Positions 36,717 to 45,309 of a DNA stretch of 64,000 nt are shown here, in pieces; positions within the stretch are counted from its first letter, which is position 1, and every line of letters begins with the position of its first letter. The DNA lies in NCBI RefSeq assembly GCF_019139815.1, contig NZ_CP077079.1:1984001-2048000 (forward strand), in the 5' to 3' direction. Both the position numbers and the translations under genes were made by a program. This DNA is from Pseudomonas asgharzadehiana. GTDB taxonomy: Bacteria > Pseudomonadota > Gammaproteobacteria > Pseudomonadales > Pseudomonadaceae. The notes under the pieces were generated by a model. That model worked only from the letters and a program-made list of their open reading frames with translations. It made no database searches and was not told the DNA's origin.

Positions 36717-37157
36717 ATGAGCGCTTTAACCTTGAAACTCGCCAGCCAATTGGCCAGCGATGCCCTCAACGCCGGGCGCACCATCGCGGCCGCGCCGCTG
36801 ACCATCGCCGTGCTCGACAGCGGCGGCCACTTGATCACGCTGCAACGCGAAGACGGCGCCAGCCTGCTGCGCCCGCACATTGCCATCGGCAAGGCCTGGG
36901 GCGCGATTGCCCTGGGCAAGGGCTCGCGCTTGCTGGCGCTGGACGCACAGCAACGCCCGGCGTTTATCGCTGCGCTGAACAGCCTGGGGCAGGGCAGCGT
37001 CGTGCCGGCGCCGGGTGGCGTGCTGATTCGCGATCACGGCGGTGTGGTGCTGGGGGCTATCGGGATCAGCGGGGATACGTCGGATATTGACGAGCAGTGT
37101 GCGATTACGGCGATTGAGGGGGTGGGGTTGCGGGCGGATGCGGGGGTGTCAGCTTGA
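36717..37157 (+). CDS. GlcG/HbpS-family protein (DUF336)
   Basis: The 146-residue protein has the HbpS-like fold: TIAVLDSGGHLITLQREDGA, RPHIAIGKAWGAIALGKGSR and the C-terminal GAIGISGDTSDIDEQCAITA. GlcG of the glycolate locus belongs to this family; its biochemical role is unsettled (heme or cofactor binding is known for HbpS). Start ATG 36717 has GAAGGA upstream. The divergent arrangement with gcl suggests a role in glyoxylate or glycolate metabolism. Confidence 0.87.
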   Translation: MSALTLKLASQLASDALNAGRTIAAAPLTIAVLDSGGHLITLQREDGASLLRPHIAIGKAWGAIALGKGSRLLALDAQQRPAFIAALNSLGQGSVVPAPGGVLIRDHGGVVLGAIGISGDTSDIDEQCAITAIEGVGLRADAGVSA

Positions 37158-37180
37158 GTATTGAGTGACTGTCAGGACCT

Positions 37181-37254
37181 CATCGGGAGCAAGCCCCCTC
37201 CCACAGTTTTGACCGTGTTCACCGTTCAAATGGGGGAGGGGCTTGCTCCCGATG
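37181..37254. repeat. Paired REP repeats, outward-facing, short spacer
   Basis: CATCGGGAGCAAGCCCCCTC (left) and TGGGGGAGGGGCTTGCTCCC (right) are inverted around a 25-base centre. It lies between convergent genes. Confidence 0.88.
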
Positions 37255-37274
37255 GGCAAAGGCCCTTCGGTGTA

Positions 37275-37880
37275 TCAGTCCGGCTCGCAGCCCTTGAGCA
37301 CCAACCGGATAATCGTCTGCGCCGCCGCTTCATAATCGGCTTCATCCAGCTTGGCCTTGCCGGTTACCGCGGAGATCTGCCAGTCGAAATCGGCGTAGGT
37401 CTGGGTCGCGGCCCAGATGCTGAACATCAGGTGATGAGGGTCAATGGCGGCTATCAAACCGCGATCCACCCAGCTCTGGATGCACTCGATATTGTGCCTG
37501 GCCTGGGCATTGAGCTGTTCGACCTGCTCGGCGCTCAGGTGAGGGGCGCCGTGCATGATTTCGCTGGCGAACACTTTTGAGGCAAACGGCAGGTCGCGGG
37601 AGATGCGGATTTTCGAGCGGATGTAGTTGCCGAGCACCACCGAAGGGGCGCCGTCTGGGTTGAACGGTGTGGAGGCCGCCAGGATCGGCTCGATAATACT
37701 TTCGAGCACCTCGCGGTAGAGGTTGTCCTTGGATTTGAAGTAGTAATAGACGTTGGGCTTGGGCAGCCCGGCCTTGGCGGCGATGTCGCTGGTTTTGGTC
37801 GCGGCGAAGCCCTTGTCGGCAAACTCCTCGCTGGCCGCCCGCAGGATTTTTTCTTTGTTGCGCTCGCGAATGCTGCTCAT
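37275..37880 (-). CDS. TetR/AcrR-family transcriptional regulator (RutR/YcdC-like)
   Basis: The 201-residue repressor-type protein has an N-terminal HTH (ILRAASEEFADKGFAATKTS, then DIAAKAGLPKPNVYYYFKSK). The ligand domain (SIWAATQTYADFDWQISAV) resembles the YcdC/RutR C-terminal family. RutR-type proteins sense pyrimidines; the ligand here is not known. The start ATG 37880 abuts a 158-bp inverted repeat that fills most of the upstream region. Confidence 0.88.
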   Translation of the reverse strand: MSSIRERNKEKILRAASEEFADKGFAATKTSDIAAKAGLPKPNVYYYFKSKDNLYREVLESIIEPILAASTPFNPDGAPSVVLGNYIRSKIRISRDLPFASKVFASEIMHGAPHLSAEQVEQLNAQARHNIECIQSWVDRGLIAAIDPHHLMFSIWAATQTYADFDWQISAVTGKAKLDEADYEAAAQTIIRLVLKGCEPD

Positions 37881-37883
37881 AAA

Positions 37884-38041
37884 GTGCTCAGTCTCACAGA
37901 TACTGTTTCTTTTTGACGGCGGCTGTTGCCGCCATTCTGCGTCGCCGCTCCTCCCCATAGCGAGCTATGAGTCGTCGCGGCTCCTTGCCTGACGACAACA
38001 GCCGCTCGCCAAAAGAGAAACGTATCTATGAAACTGAGCAC
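37884..38041. repeat. 158-bp imperfect inverted repeat upstream of the TetR gene
   Basis: Two 78-base arms are centred on CATAGC-GA-GCTATG (37956-37969). The outer 20 bases (GTGCTCAGTYTCAYAGATAC) differ at two positions. The next block, GTTTCTYTTTTG followed by GCGGCTGTTGYCGYC, also matches with small indels, and only the stretch near the centre is diverged. It begins four bases from the TetR start codon. No flanking duplication or open reading frame was found. Confidence 0.85.
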
Positions 38042-38161
38042 GGGAGGTTTCCTTGCCATGACAGGCGGTTGCGCATGGTAGCACCGGCTATCCGCGAGCC
38101 TCAACAATGTGCCCGCAACGCGTTATGCTCGCCGCTTCTCTCCCTTATGGATACCCGATTC

Positions 38162-39076
38162 ATGGCAGGAAGCAGCTTGTTGGTGTTGATCGACGATATC
38201 GCCGCAGTACTCGATGACGTCGCCCTGATGACAAAAATGGCCGCGAAGAAGACTTCCGGCGTGCTGGGCGACGACCTGGCGCTCAACGCCCAGCAGGTCA
38301 GCGGCGTGCGTGCCGAGCGGGAAATTCCCGTGGTATGGGCGGTGGCGAAGGGCTCGTTCGTCAATAAGCTGATCCTGGTGCCGACGGCGCTGCTGATCAG
38401 TGCTTTTGCGCCTTGGGCGGTCACACCGCTGTTGATGCTCGGCGGCGCCTATCTGTGTTTTGAAGGGTTCGAAAAACTCGCGCATAAATTCCTGCACAGC
38501 AAGGCAGACGATCAGGCCGAACATGCGCAACTGGTCGAAGCCGTGGCCGACCCAGCGACCGATTTGGTGGCCTTCGAAAAGGACAAGATCAAAGGCGCAA
38601 TCCGCACCGATTTCATCCTCTCGGCGGAAATCATCGCCATTACCCTGGGTATCGTGGCCGATGCGCAATTGACGCAGCAGGTCATCGTGTTGTCGGGTAT
38701 CGCCATCGTAATGACCGCGGGCGTTTACGGGCTGGTGGCCGGTATCGTCAAGCTGGATGACCTGGGTTTGTGGCTCACGCAAAAGCCTGGCCAGGTAGCG
38801 CGCAGTATTGGTGGCGGCATCCTGCGGGCGGCGCCGTACATGATGAAGAGCCTGTCGGTGATCGGCACGGCGGCGATGTTCATGGTCGGTGGGGGCATCC
38901 TCACCCATGGCGTGCCGGTGGTGCATCACTGGATCGAGACGGTGAGCCAGAGTGTCGGTGGCCTGGCGTGGTTGATGCCTACAGTGCTCAATGCGGTGGC
39001 GGGGATTATTGCCGGGGCCGTCGTGCTGGCGGTTGTATCGATACTTGGCAAAGCATGGCGAGCGGCGAAACGCTGA
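38162..39076 (+). CDS. DUF808 family (YedI-like) inner membrane protein
   Basis: The 304-residue protein has about six to eight hydrophobic helices and the family N-terminus [20 protein letters not shown], then [20 protein letters not shown]. Other family-like blocks are [19 protein letters not shown] and [20 protein letters not shown]. Its function is unknown. ATG 38162 is used; an ATG 15 bases upstream is in frame. Confidence 0.85.
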   Translation: MAGSSLLVLIDDIAAVLDDVALMTKMAAKKTSGVLGDDLALNAQQVSGVRAEREIPVVWAVAKGSFVNKLILVPTALLISAFAPWAVTPLLMLGGAYLCFEGFEKLAHKFLHSKADDQAEHAQLVEAVADPATDLVAFEKDKIKGAIRTDFILSAEIIAITLGIVADAQLTQQVIVLSGIAIVMTAGVYGLVAGIVKLDDLGLWLTQKPGQVARSIGGGILRAAPYMMKSLSVIGTAAMFMVGGGILTHGVPVVHHWIETVSQSVGGLAWLMPTVLNAVAGIIAGAVVLAVVSILGKAWRAAKR

Positions 39077-39212
39077 TTCGTTCGTATCGAGTAGAGTTTG
39101 AAACGCTGTTTAAGATTAATCCTACAGTTCGGTTTTCCAGGCATTTATAGGATGCGTCGCGCTTCTTCATGTGAAGTGGCGCGATAAAAAATGGATCGAT
39201 AAGGGGTTAAGG

Positions 39213-39575
39213 ATGAACTGGTGTTTTCAAGCGATAAAAAACTATGCCAAGTTCAGTGGGCGAGCCTGTAGACGGGAGTATTGGGCGTTTGCAGTAATGG
39301 ACGCAATGGTTATGTTGGGCTCCGTAGTGGTAGCGAACCAGGCAGGTATTTATTCGAATCCGTGGTTCTACGTTCCATTTGGTATCTACGTGTTGTTTAT
39401 GATTCCACCCGCGTTGTCAGTGACCTTCCGGCGGCTCCATGACGTAAATGTCACGGGAGCTTACGTCCTTTGGCTTTTGATACCGGTAGTTGGTTTTATC
39501 CTGGTGTCCATTCAGTTGTTCACCCAAGGCGATAGGGGAGTGAACGATTACGGCGTGCCTCCAAATGAATTATGA
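39213..39575 (+). CDS. DUF805 family membrane protein
   Basis: The 120-residue protein has the DUF805 N-terminus NYAKFSGRACRREYWAF and four hydrophobic segments. It carries the loop SVTFRRLHDVNVTGAYVLW and the C-terminal GDRGVNDYGVPP. Its codon use is visibly more AT-rich than the neighbours, which may indicate acquisition. A strong AAGGGGTTAAGG precedes ATG 39213. Its function is unknown. Confidence 0.87.
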   Translation: MNWCFQAIKNYAKFSGRACRREYWAFAVMDAMVMLGSVVVANQAGIYSNPWFYVPFGIYVLFMIPPALSVTFRRLHDVNVTGAYVLWLLIPVVGFILVSIQLFTQGDRGVNDYGVPPNEL

Positions 39576-39624
39576 GAAATTCCAGAAAATATTAGCTGAG
39601 TAAGAGATTAAAAATCAGCGCGAT

Positions 39625-39656
39625 AAAAAAGGCCATTCAATCGAATGGCCTTTTTT
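39625..39656. terminator. Bidirectional terminator between DUF805 and mlaA-like genes
   Basis: AAAAAAGGCCATTC-AATC-GAATGGCCTTTTTT has a 14-bp perfect stem with A and T runs on both sides, between convergent genes. Confidence 0.95.
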
Positions 39657-39667
39657 GTGCGCGCTGT

Positions 39668-40456
39668 TTACTCGGCAATCTGCAACTTGCGCGATTCGGT
39701 ATAGATATACCGCACCTTCTCATACTCGAACGGCGAGTTCATCTGACCGTAGCGGAAGCTGGTCTGGTAGCGCTTGTCCACGGCACGCAGGGCCCAGATT
39801 TCCGGGTGGTTGGAGCTGACTTCGGAGACGTTCAGGAAGTTGATCTGGGACTCCGCGGTGTAATCCACCAGCAAGCCGCCGGTGTCGCGCAGATTTGACG
39901 GGCCGAAGATCGGCAGCACCAGGTAGGCGCCACCGGGTACGCCGTAGAAGCCCAGGGTCTGGCCGAAGTCTTCGCTTTGGCGCGGCAGGCCCATGGCGGT
40001 GGCCGGGTCCCACAGGCCGGCAATACCGACGGTAGTGTTGAGCAGCAGGCGCCCGGTGGTTTCCAGGGAGCGATGCCCCTTGAGTTGCAACAGGCTGTTC
40101 AACAGGTTGGGCACATCGCCCAGGTTGTTGAAGAAATTGCTCACGCCGGTGCGCAGGAAGCTTGGTGTGACGTAGGTATAGCCGTTGACTACGGGCAGGA
40201 ACACCCATTGGTCGAAACGGTAGTTGAAGTGATAGACGCGGCGGTTCCACGACTCCAACGGGTCATACACGTTGAGCGCGGTGAGCGACGACCGCTCGAA
40301 TTCGCGCTGGTCCAGGCCCGGGTTGAACTTGAGCTTGGTCAACGGCTCCTTGAAGCCATCGGCATCGATCGTCACCGGCTCGTGGGCCTTGCTGTTGTCG
40401 GCATTGGCGACGCCTGCGCACATCAGCGCGGCGAGCAGCAAAAGATATTTAGCCAC
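39668..40456 (-). CDS. mlaA: MlaA/VacJ-family outer membrane lipid asymmetry protein
   Basis: The 262-residue protein has a signal peptide. The MlaA domain includes NVYDPLESWNRRVYHFNYRF, NFFNNLGDVPNLLNSLLQLK and GFYGVPGGAYLVLPIFGPSN. MlaA removes phospholipids from the outer leaflet. Unlike classical VacJ, the lipobox is poor (ALMC), so it may be a soluble periplasmic or non-lipidated form. The start is GTG 40456 with GGAG seven bases upstream, inside the 3' end of the hydrolase gene. Confidence 0.87.
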   Translation of the reverse strand: MAKYLLLLAALMCAGVANADNSKAHEPVTIDADGFKEPLTKLKFNPGLDQREFERSSLTALNVYDPLESWNRRVYHFNYRFDQWVFLPVVNGYTYVTPSFLRTGVSNFFNNLGDVPNLLNSLLQLKGHRSLETTGRLLLNTTVGIAGLWDPATAMGLPRQSEDFGQTLGFYGVPGGAYLVLPIFGPSNLRDTGGLLVDYTAESQINFLNVSEVSSNHPEIWALRAVDKRYQTSFRYGQMNSPFEYEKVRYIYTESRKLQIAE

Positions 40457-41747
40457 GGAAGAACTCCAGCATGGCGTCGGCGTTGACGCGGTAATTGAGG
40501 TTGCCGCAATGGCCGCCCAGCGGGTAGACGGTCAGGCGATCGCCGAAGGTTTTACGCAGGAAGCCGAGGTCGCCCGGGCCCAGGATGACATCGTCGGCGT
40601 TGTGCATGACGGCGATTTTCGGGCTGGCGTGCAGGTAGTCCTTGAGGGCGTACAGGCTGACCTGGTCAACCAGTTGCAGCAGGCTGCCGCCGTCGGAGCG
40701 GGCGCGCCACATCGGGATCACCTGCTCGGTGAGGTAGCAGTCGAAGTCGCACTGCAGCGCACGCTTGAGGAATGGCGTAAGGCTGGTGCTTTCGGTGATC
40801 GGGTACTTCGGCGGGATGATCAGGCCGCGGCGGTTGATCAGGTCCGAGGTGAAGGCGATGTCGGCCGCCGAGAAGCGGAACGAGGTGCCGATCAGCATGG
40901 CCATCTGTTCGTTGGTCAGGTGTTGCTTGGATTGCTGGAAGTCGTAGAGCAGGGCGTCGTTGAGGTCGATGTAGCCTTTTTGCTGGAAGTAGCGGGTCAG
41001 CTTGTTCAGCACCAGCTCATAGAAGGTGGTGGTGTTGTTGATGCCCTTCACCTCGGTCTGCACCAACTTGTCGAGGTTGGTGATCGAGGTGTAGAGGTTG
41101 ACCGGCGGGTTCAGCAGCAAGACTTTCTTGAAGTTGAAGCTGCGGCGGGTTTCGTCGAGCTTGCTGACGAATGCCGCATCCAGGGCACCCAGGCTATAGC
41201 CGGTGAGGTAGAAGTCGGTCACCGGCAGCGAGGCGTTCTGCGCCCGCACGGCTTGCATTACACGATACATGTCTTCGGCGTCTTCCTGGCTGATGCCGGG
41301 GGTGGCGAAGCGCGACGCGGAGGCGATGAAGTCAAAGCTGGTGGGCGACGACAGTTGCACCACGTGGTAGCCAGCCTGGTAGTACAGTTTTTTCAGGTAT
41401 TCGTTGATGCTGCTGTCAAACCGCGCACCGGTGCCCGCGATTAGGAAGATCAGCGGTGCGGCGCGGTCTTGCTTGGCGATGCGATAGGTGAGTTTCTTCA
41501 CTGCCCAGAAGTTGTCCGGCAGGCTGAACTCGCGCTCGGGGCGCATGGTCAGGGTGTAGTCGGACTGGTTGATCTCGTCGTCGGTCGGCAACGTGGGCCG
41601 AAGGTCAGGCGGGGTGGTGGCGATGGTCGCTTCGAACGGGTTGGTCAAAGGGTAGCCATAGCTGGCTTGGTCAATGTCGACCGCCAGTGCTGACGCACTC
41701 AAAAAAAGGCTGCCCAGTAAGGCAGCACAGCGCAAGGAACGGAGCAT
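40449..41747 (-). CDS. Secreted alpha/beta-hydrolase of unknown substrate
   Basis: The 432-residue precursor has a signal peptide ending near ASALA. The alpha/beta-hydrolase core carries LIFLIAGTGARFDSS (oxyanion region) and the nucleophile elbow LTGYSLGALDAAF. A late Asp (AVMHNADDVILGP) and His (PLGGHCGNLNYR) complete a plausible triad. It overlaps the mlaA-like gene by eight bases, so the pair is probably coexpressed and may act together on envelope lipids. That link is inferred from context only. Confidence 0.82.
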   Translation of the reverse strand: MLRSLRCAALLGSLFLSASALAVDIDQASYGYPLTNPFEATIATTPPDLRPTLPTDDEINQSDYTLTMRPEREFSLPDNFWAVKKLTYRIAKQDRAAPLIFLIAGTGARFDSSINEYLKKLYYQAGYHVVQLSSPTSFDFIASASRFATPGISQEDAEDMYRVMQAVRAQNASLPVTDFYLTGYSLGALDAAFVSKLDETRRSFNFKKVLLLNPPVNLYTSITNLDKLVQTEVKGINNTTTFYELVLNKLTRYFQQKGYIDLNDALLYDFQQSKQHLTNEQMAMLIGTSFRFSAADIAFTSDLINRRGLIIPPKYPITESTSLTPFLKRALQCDFDCYLTEQVIPMWRARSDGGSLLQLVDQVSLYALKDYLHASPKIAVMHNADDVILGPGDLGFLRKTFGDRLTVYPLGGHCGNLNYRVNADAMLEFFRG

Positions 41748-41983
41748 GACTTAATCCCTAAGAGGAAACGTGCTGAATGAAGTTCGCAGGCTATGACCAC
41801 CGCGTAGCGTCCGAAGTGCCAGTACTCGGCACGAAAAGTCGGAAATAAACGTCAGAATCGGGGTAATAGTAGCCAGACGATACACTTTGCCACGCATGGG
41901 TGAACACTAATTGTGTGTATGTACCTTGCTAACGGCCGTCGGGGCATTAAGCTGAGCGCCGTTTTTGCCTATCGGAGTGCCTC

Positions 41984-42352
41984 ATGTCCCGTCGTTTGCC
42001 GCTGATTTTGCTGCTTATTGCCCTGCCGCTCTGGCTGGCCGCCAGTTATGGCGCGCGCTACGGTTTTATGGAAGATGGCCGGTGGGTGGGCATTTGCGCG
42101 GATGAGGCCAGTCGCTGGGAATGCCAGTTGCGCTCGAACCTGGGGTTGATGATCCACTTCCAGGTGCTGGGCTGGGCGGCATTGATCACCTCGGTACTCG
42201 CGTTTTTTGTGCCGGGGCGCGCGGGGTGGGGGTTGGCGGTGTTGGGCTTGGTGTTCGGGGTGCCGGCGCTGGCGTTGTACAACACCACATTTGCCGTGTT
42301 TGCGGTGGTGATTGCGGGGTTGCGGCTGGTCAGGAAGCCTCGCGGCGCCTGA
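41984..42352 (+). CDS. Small hydrophobic membrane protein, hypothetical
   Basis: The 122-residue protein has three hydrophobic helices: LPLILLLIALPLWLAASYGA, MIHFQVLGWAALITSVLAFF and a C-terminal LAVLGLVFGVPALALYN stretch. Two Cys lie in the first periplasmic loop (GICADEASRWECQL). CGGAGTG precedes ATG 41984. I do not recognise the family. Confidence 0.78.
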   Translation: MSRRLPLILLLIALPLWLAASYGARYGFMEDGRWVGICADEASRWECQLRSNLGLMIHFQVLGWAALITSVLAFFVPGRAGWGLAVLGLVFGVPALALYNTTFAVFAVVIAGLRLVRKPRGA

Positions 42353-42357
42353 TAAGG

Positions 42358-42442
42358 CCAATCGGGGGGCAAGGCGAATCGTCGTGCCGCCCCTCCCACC
42401 TGAGCACGCACTCCAAAGGTGAGAGGGTGGCTTGCCGATTTC
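42358..42442. repeat. Degenerate paired REP-like sequence
   Basis: AATCGGGGGGCAAG at the left and GTGGCTTGCCGATT at the right are imperfect complements in the gap between convergent genes, with CCGCCCCTCCCACC between. It looks like a different or decayed REP subtype. Confidence 0.5.
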
Positions 42443-42446
42443 GCTC

Positions 42447-44000
42447 TTAAGCCTTGCGCACCCGCAGGCAACGCCACAAGGCTGCAACCATCAACAGACT
42501 GACTGCCGCCCAACCCCATGCCTGTTGGTTCAACAGACCTTCCCGATACAGCTGCGGCGCAATGCCGGCCCCGATAATGAAGGTCAGCAACGCAATCTCC
42601 CGACGCGGCCCGGTCACCGGGCGCACCAGGTAAATCAACGCCGGTAGCACCAGTGCCGCACTCGGGAAGCTGCGGTAGCGCGGGTCGAACACCAGCGCCA
42701 GCATCATCACCGCGCCTGCGAACCCTGCGATCGCGACCAGCCAGCCCGCACGATGCTCCAGCCAGTTGAAGGCACGCTGGCGCCATCCTTCGCGGGCGCC
42801 CAAGGCCAAGGCGGCGTGAGCCAGCACCAGCAGGTTCAACAGCACCAGCAAGCCTGCCCATACCCACTCATCATTAAAACGGGCCGTGATACGGGTGAGT
42901 TCAGCAAAGGTGCCGATGGAACACGCAGCAACGGCGCCGAGCAGCGGCAGCGCGAGTGCGTTGCGCGCGCTGCGCACGCGACCACCGAGTGCCAACGTAG
43001 CCAACAGGATGGCGCCGCCCACGCCCAGCCATAGCGGCCAATAAGGCACATTGGTCACCGGCCCGGCGAGGATACCCTTGTCCTGGCGGTCGGCGTCGAA
43101 CAGGCCCCAATACCCGCCCACGGCCCCTTCACTGGCACGCTTCCACGGCTGGTCGAAGGCTTCGATCAGGTTGTAGCGCCAGCCATTGGCTTCGGCCATG
43201 GCCACGAAGCCGCGCATGAATTTGGCTTCATTGACCCGGCTCGGCACCGCCGTTTCGCGCTGGCGACCTTCGCTGGGCCAGCCGGTTTCGCCGATCAGCA
43301 CATCCTTGGGCGCGAATTTGTTGCCGAAGGTCTGGCGCACTTCGCCCACATGCTTAAGGGCCTGGTCGATGCCGGACGGGTCATCTTCCCAGTACGGCAA
43401 CAGGTGGATGGTGAGGAAATCCACCGCCGGGGCGATTTCCGGGTGTTGCAGCCAGAACTCCCAGACATCCGCATAGGTCACCGGTTGCTTGATTTGGCCT
43501 TTGACTTTTTGGATCAGTCGCACCAGTTGCGTGGCGGTGACCTCTTTGCGCAGCAAGGCTTCATTGCCGACGATCACCGAAGTCACGACATCGGGGTTGG
43601 CGTTGGCCGAGGCAATCAACTGATCGACTTCCTTTTCGGTCGCCACCGGGTCGCTGCTGACCCAGGCGCCGATCATCAGCTTCAACCCATGTTTGCGCGC
43701 CAGGCCAGGCAAGGCTTCCAGCCCGGTCATGGAGTACGTGCGGATGCATTCGAAGCGCGTGGCCAGCAGCGCCAGGTCGGCGTCCATGCGTGCAGGGCGC
43801 AGTGTGAAAGGCTGGTCGAACGGCGATTGGTCCTTGTCGAACGGCGTGTAGGACGCACATTGCAGCTTGTGGCTGGCACTGGCCACGTCCGGCAGCGCCA
43901 CCGGCCGGCCGAGGCCGTACCAGTAGCCGGCAATGGCCAGCAGGCCAAGGATCAGAGCGAAGCAATAGGGCAGGGCAGGGAAGCGGGCAGTCGCGGGCAT
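42447..44000 (-). CDS. GH17-family glucanase/glucanosyltransferase with membrane domain
   Basis: The 517-residue protein has one N-terminal helix, then a GH17 (beta-1,3-glucanase-like) catalytic domain at about 45-310. Its acid/base Glu lies in SVIVGNEALLRKEV and the nucleophile in LIGETGWPSEGRQR. Seven or more membrane helices follow at the C-terminus. Related Pseudomonas proteins act as beta-1,3-glucosyltransferases on periplasmic or cyclic glucans. Start ATG 44000. It is convergent with the small membrane protein gene. Confidence 0.87.
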   Translation of the reverse strand: MPATARFPALPYCFALILGLLAIAGYWYGLGRPVALPDVASASHKLQCASYTPFDKDQSPFDQPFTLRPARMDADLALLATRFECIRTYSMTGLEALPGLARKHGLKLMIGAWVSSDPVATEKEVDQLIASANANPDVVTSVIVGNEALLRKEVTATQLVRLIQKVKGQIKQPVTYADVWEFWLQHPEIAPAVDFLTIHLLPYWEDDPSGIDQALKHVGEVRQTFGNKFAPKDVLIGETGWPSEGRQRETAVPSRVNEAKFMRGFVAMAEANGWRYNLIEAFDQPWKRASEGAVGGYWGLFDADRQDKGILAGPVTNVPYWPLWLGVGGAILLATLALGGRVRSARNALALPLLGAVAACSIGTFAELTRITARFNDEWVWAGLLVLLNLLVLAHAALALGAREGWRQRAFNWLEHRAGWLVAIAGFAGAVMMLALVFDPRYRSFPSAALVLPALIYLVRPVTGPRREIALLTFIIGAGIAPQLYREGLLNQQAWGWAAVSLLMVAALWRCLRVRKA

Positions 44001-44333
44001 GGTCGGCTTATCTGGGGGAGCAAAGGCGCGCATCTTACCCGGATTTGGCCCTCGCCAGTGGCAGCAGCATGTTTTTGACATGCAAACTTCGGGCGGGATT
44101 TTGACGCCATGTCCTCATAATCGTCCTGCTGGCGATGTGATGTCGTTTCTTGCTTACCTGAGGTCGCTGACAGAGCAGGTCGATGAACCCGGCAGGTTGA
44201 TGATCAGGCTGTCAGCACTCCACTGATACCGCAGCCACCGGATCGATGCGCGTGAAGGGGGCGTGGTGCACCACATAACAACAGGTTGACGTCGCTCGGC
44301 ATCCGTCGGGCGCAGCACTTTCGGGGAAGTACG
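44001..44333. other. Intergenic region upstream of the betaine-type binding protein
   Basis: This 333-base spacer holds GCATG-TTTTTGA-CATGC at about 44068-44084, a possible small operator or hairpin. No gene, REP or terminator was recognised. It should contain both divergent promoters. Confidence 0.4.
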
Positions 44334-45185
44334 ATGAAGATGCGACGACTCTTGGGCGCGGCTGCCACTCTGGTAGTTGCGATGAGCTCCACACTGGCCA
44401 GTGCCGACAGCAAAACCCTGAGCATCGGCTACGTGGATGGCTGGTCGGACAGCGTTGCCACCACCCACGTGGCGGCAGAAGTGATCAAACAAAAGCTCGG
44501 TTATGACGTGAAACTGCAAGCGGTCGCCACCGGGATCATGTGGCAGGGCGTTGCCACCGGCAAACTCGACGCCATGCTCTCCGCCTGGCTGCCGGTGACC
44601 CACGGTGAGTACTGGACCAAGAACAAGGACAAGGTGGTCGACTACGGCCCCAACTTCAAAGATGCCAAGATCGGCTTGATCGTGCCGGAGTACGTCAAGG
44701 CCAAGTCCATCGAAGACCTCAAGACCGACACCACCTTCAAGAACAAGATCGTCGGTATCGACGCCGGTTCAGGCGTAATGCTCAAGACCGACGAAGCCAT
44801 CAAGCAGTACGGTCTCGATTACAAACTGCAAGCCAGTTCGGGTGCGGCGATGATCGCTGAACTGACGCGTGCCGAAGATAAGCAGGAATCCATTGCCGTC
44901 ACCGGTTGGGTGCCACACTGGATGTTCGCCAAGTGGAAACTGCGTTTCCTGGACGACCCAAAAGGGATTTATGGTGCTGCTGAGACCGTCAACAGCATCG
45001 GCAGCAAGGGCCTGGAGAAGAAAGCGCCGGAAGTCGCGGCCTTCCTGAAAAAATTCCAGTGGGCCTCCAAGGATGAAATCGGTGAAGTCATGCTCGCCAT
45101 CCAGGAGGGCGCCAAGCCTGAAGCAGCGGCCAAGGATTGGGTCGCCAAGCACCCTGAGCGTGTGGCCGAGTGGACCGCTAAGTAA
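44334..45185 (+). CDS. Glycine betaine/choline-type ABC transporter substrate-binding protein (OpuAC family)
   Basis: The 283-residue precursor has signal peptide LLGAAATLVVAMSSTLASA. The OpuAC-type fold follows: SIGYVDGWSDSVATTHVAA, AMLSAWLPVTHGEYW, VGIDAGSGVMLKTDEA and VTGWVPHWMFAKWKLRFLDD. Several Trp/Tyr residues in these loops fit a quaternary-amine cage. No permease or ATPase gene is adjacent, so it is an orphan binding protein serving a transporter elsewhere. ATG 44334 is used; ATG 44340 is also possible. Confidence 0.88.
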   Translation: MKMRRLLGAAATLVVAMSSTLASADSKTLSIGYVDGWSDSVATTHVAAEVIKQKLGYDVKLQAVATGIMWQGVATGKLDAMLSAWLPVTHGEYWTKNKDKVVDYGPNFKDAKIGLIVPEYVKAKSIEDLKTDTTFKNKIVGIDAGSGVMLKTDEAIKQYGLDYKLQASSGAAMIAELTRAEDKQESIAVTGWVPHWMFAKWKLRFLDDPKGIYGAAETVNSIGSKGLEKKAPEVAAFLKKFQWASKDEIGEVMLAIQEGAKPEAAAKDWVAKHPERVAEWTAK

Positions 45186-45208
45186 TTCACTACCTTGATG
45201 CAATCCCT

Positions 45209-45290
45209 TGTGGGAGGGGGTTTGCTGCCGATTGCGGTGTGCCAGTTAAGCAATATTGACTGACATGCCGCAGTCGGGAGCAAGCCCCCT
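45209..45290. repeat. REPIN interrupted by the IS110 element
   Basis: A TGTGGGAGGGGG arm starts at 45209 and the complementary arm runs to CAAGCCCCCT at 45290, where homology to other REPINs ends. The missing CCCACA is found at 46533-46538 on the far side of the IS. Joining the two sides restores a full REPIN. Confidence 0.9.
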
Positions 45291-45309
45291 TGTGTCTTGA
45301 TACGGGATT

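Noticed and set aside
37967..38161. N-terminal extension of the DUF808 protein into the inverted repeat
   Set aside because: The extension is basic, unlike the family, and would be encoded by the palindrome; the conserved start MAGSSLL lies at 38162.
44068..44084. GCATG-TTTTTGA-CATGC as a regulator site
   Set aside because: A single 5-bp inverted repeat is expected by chance and nothing else supports it; mentioned only in the description of the gap.
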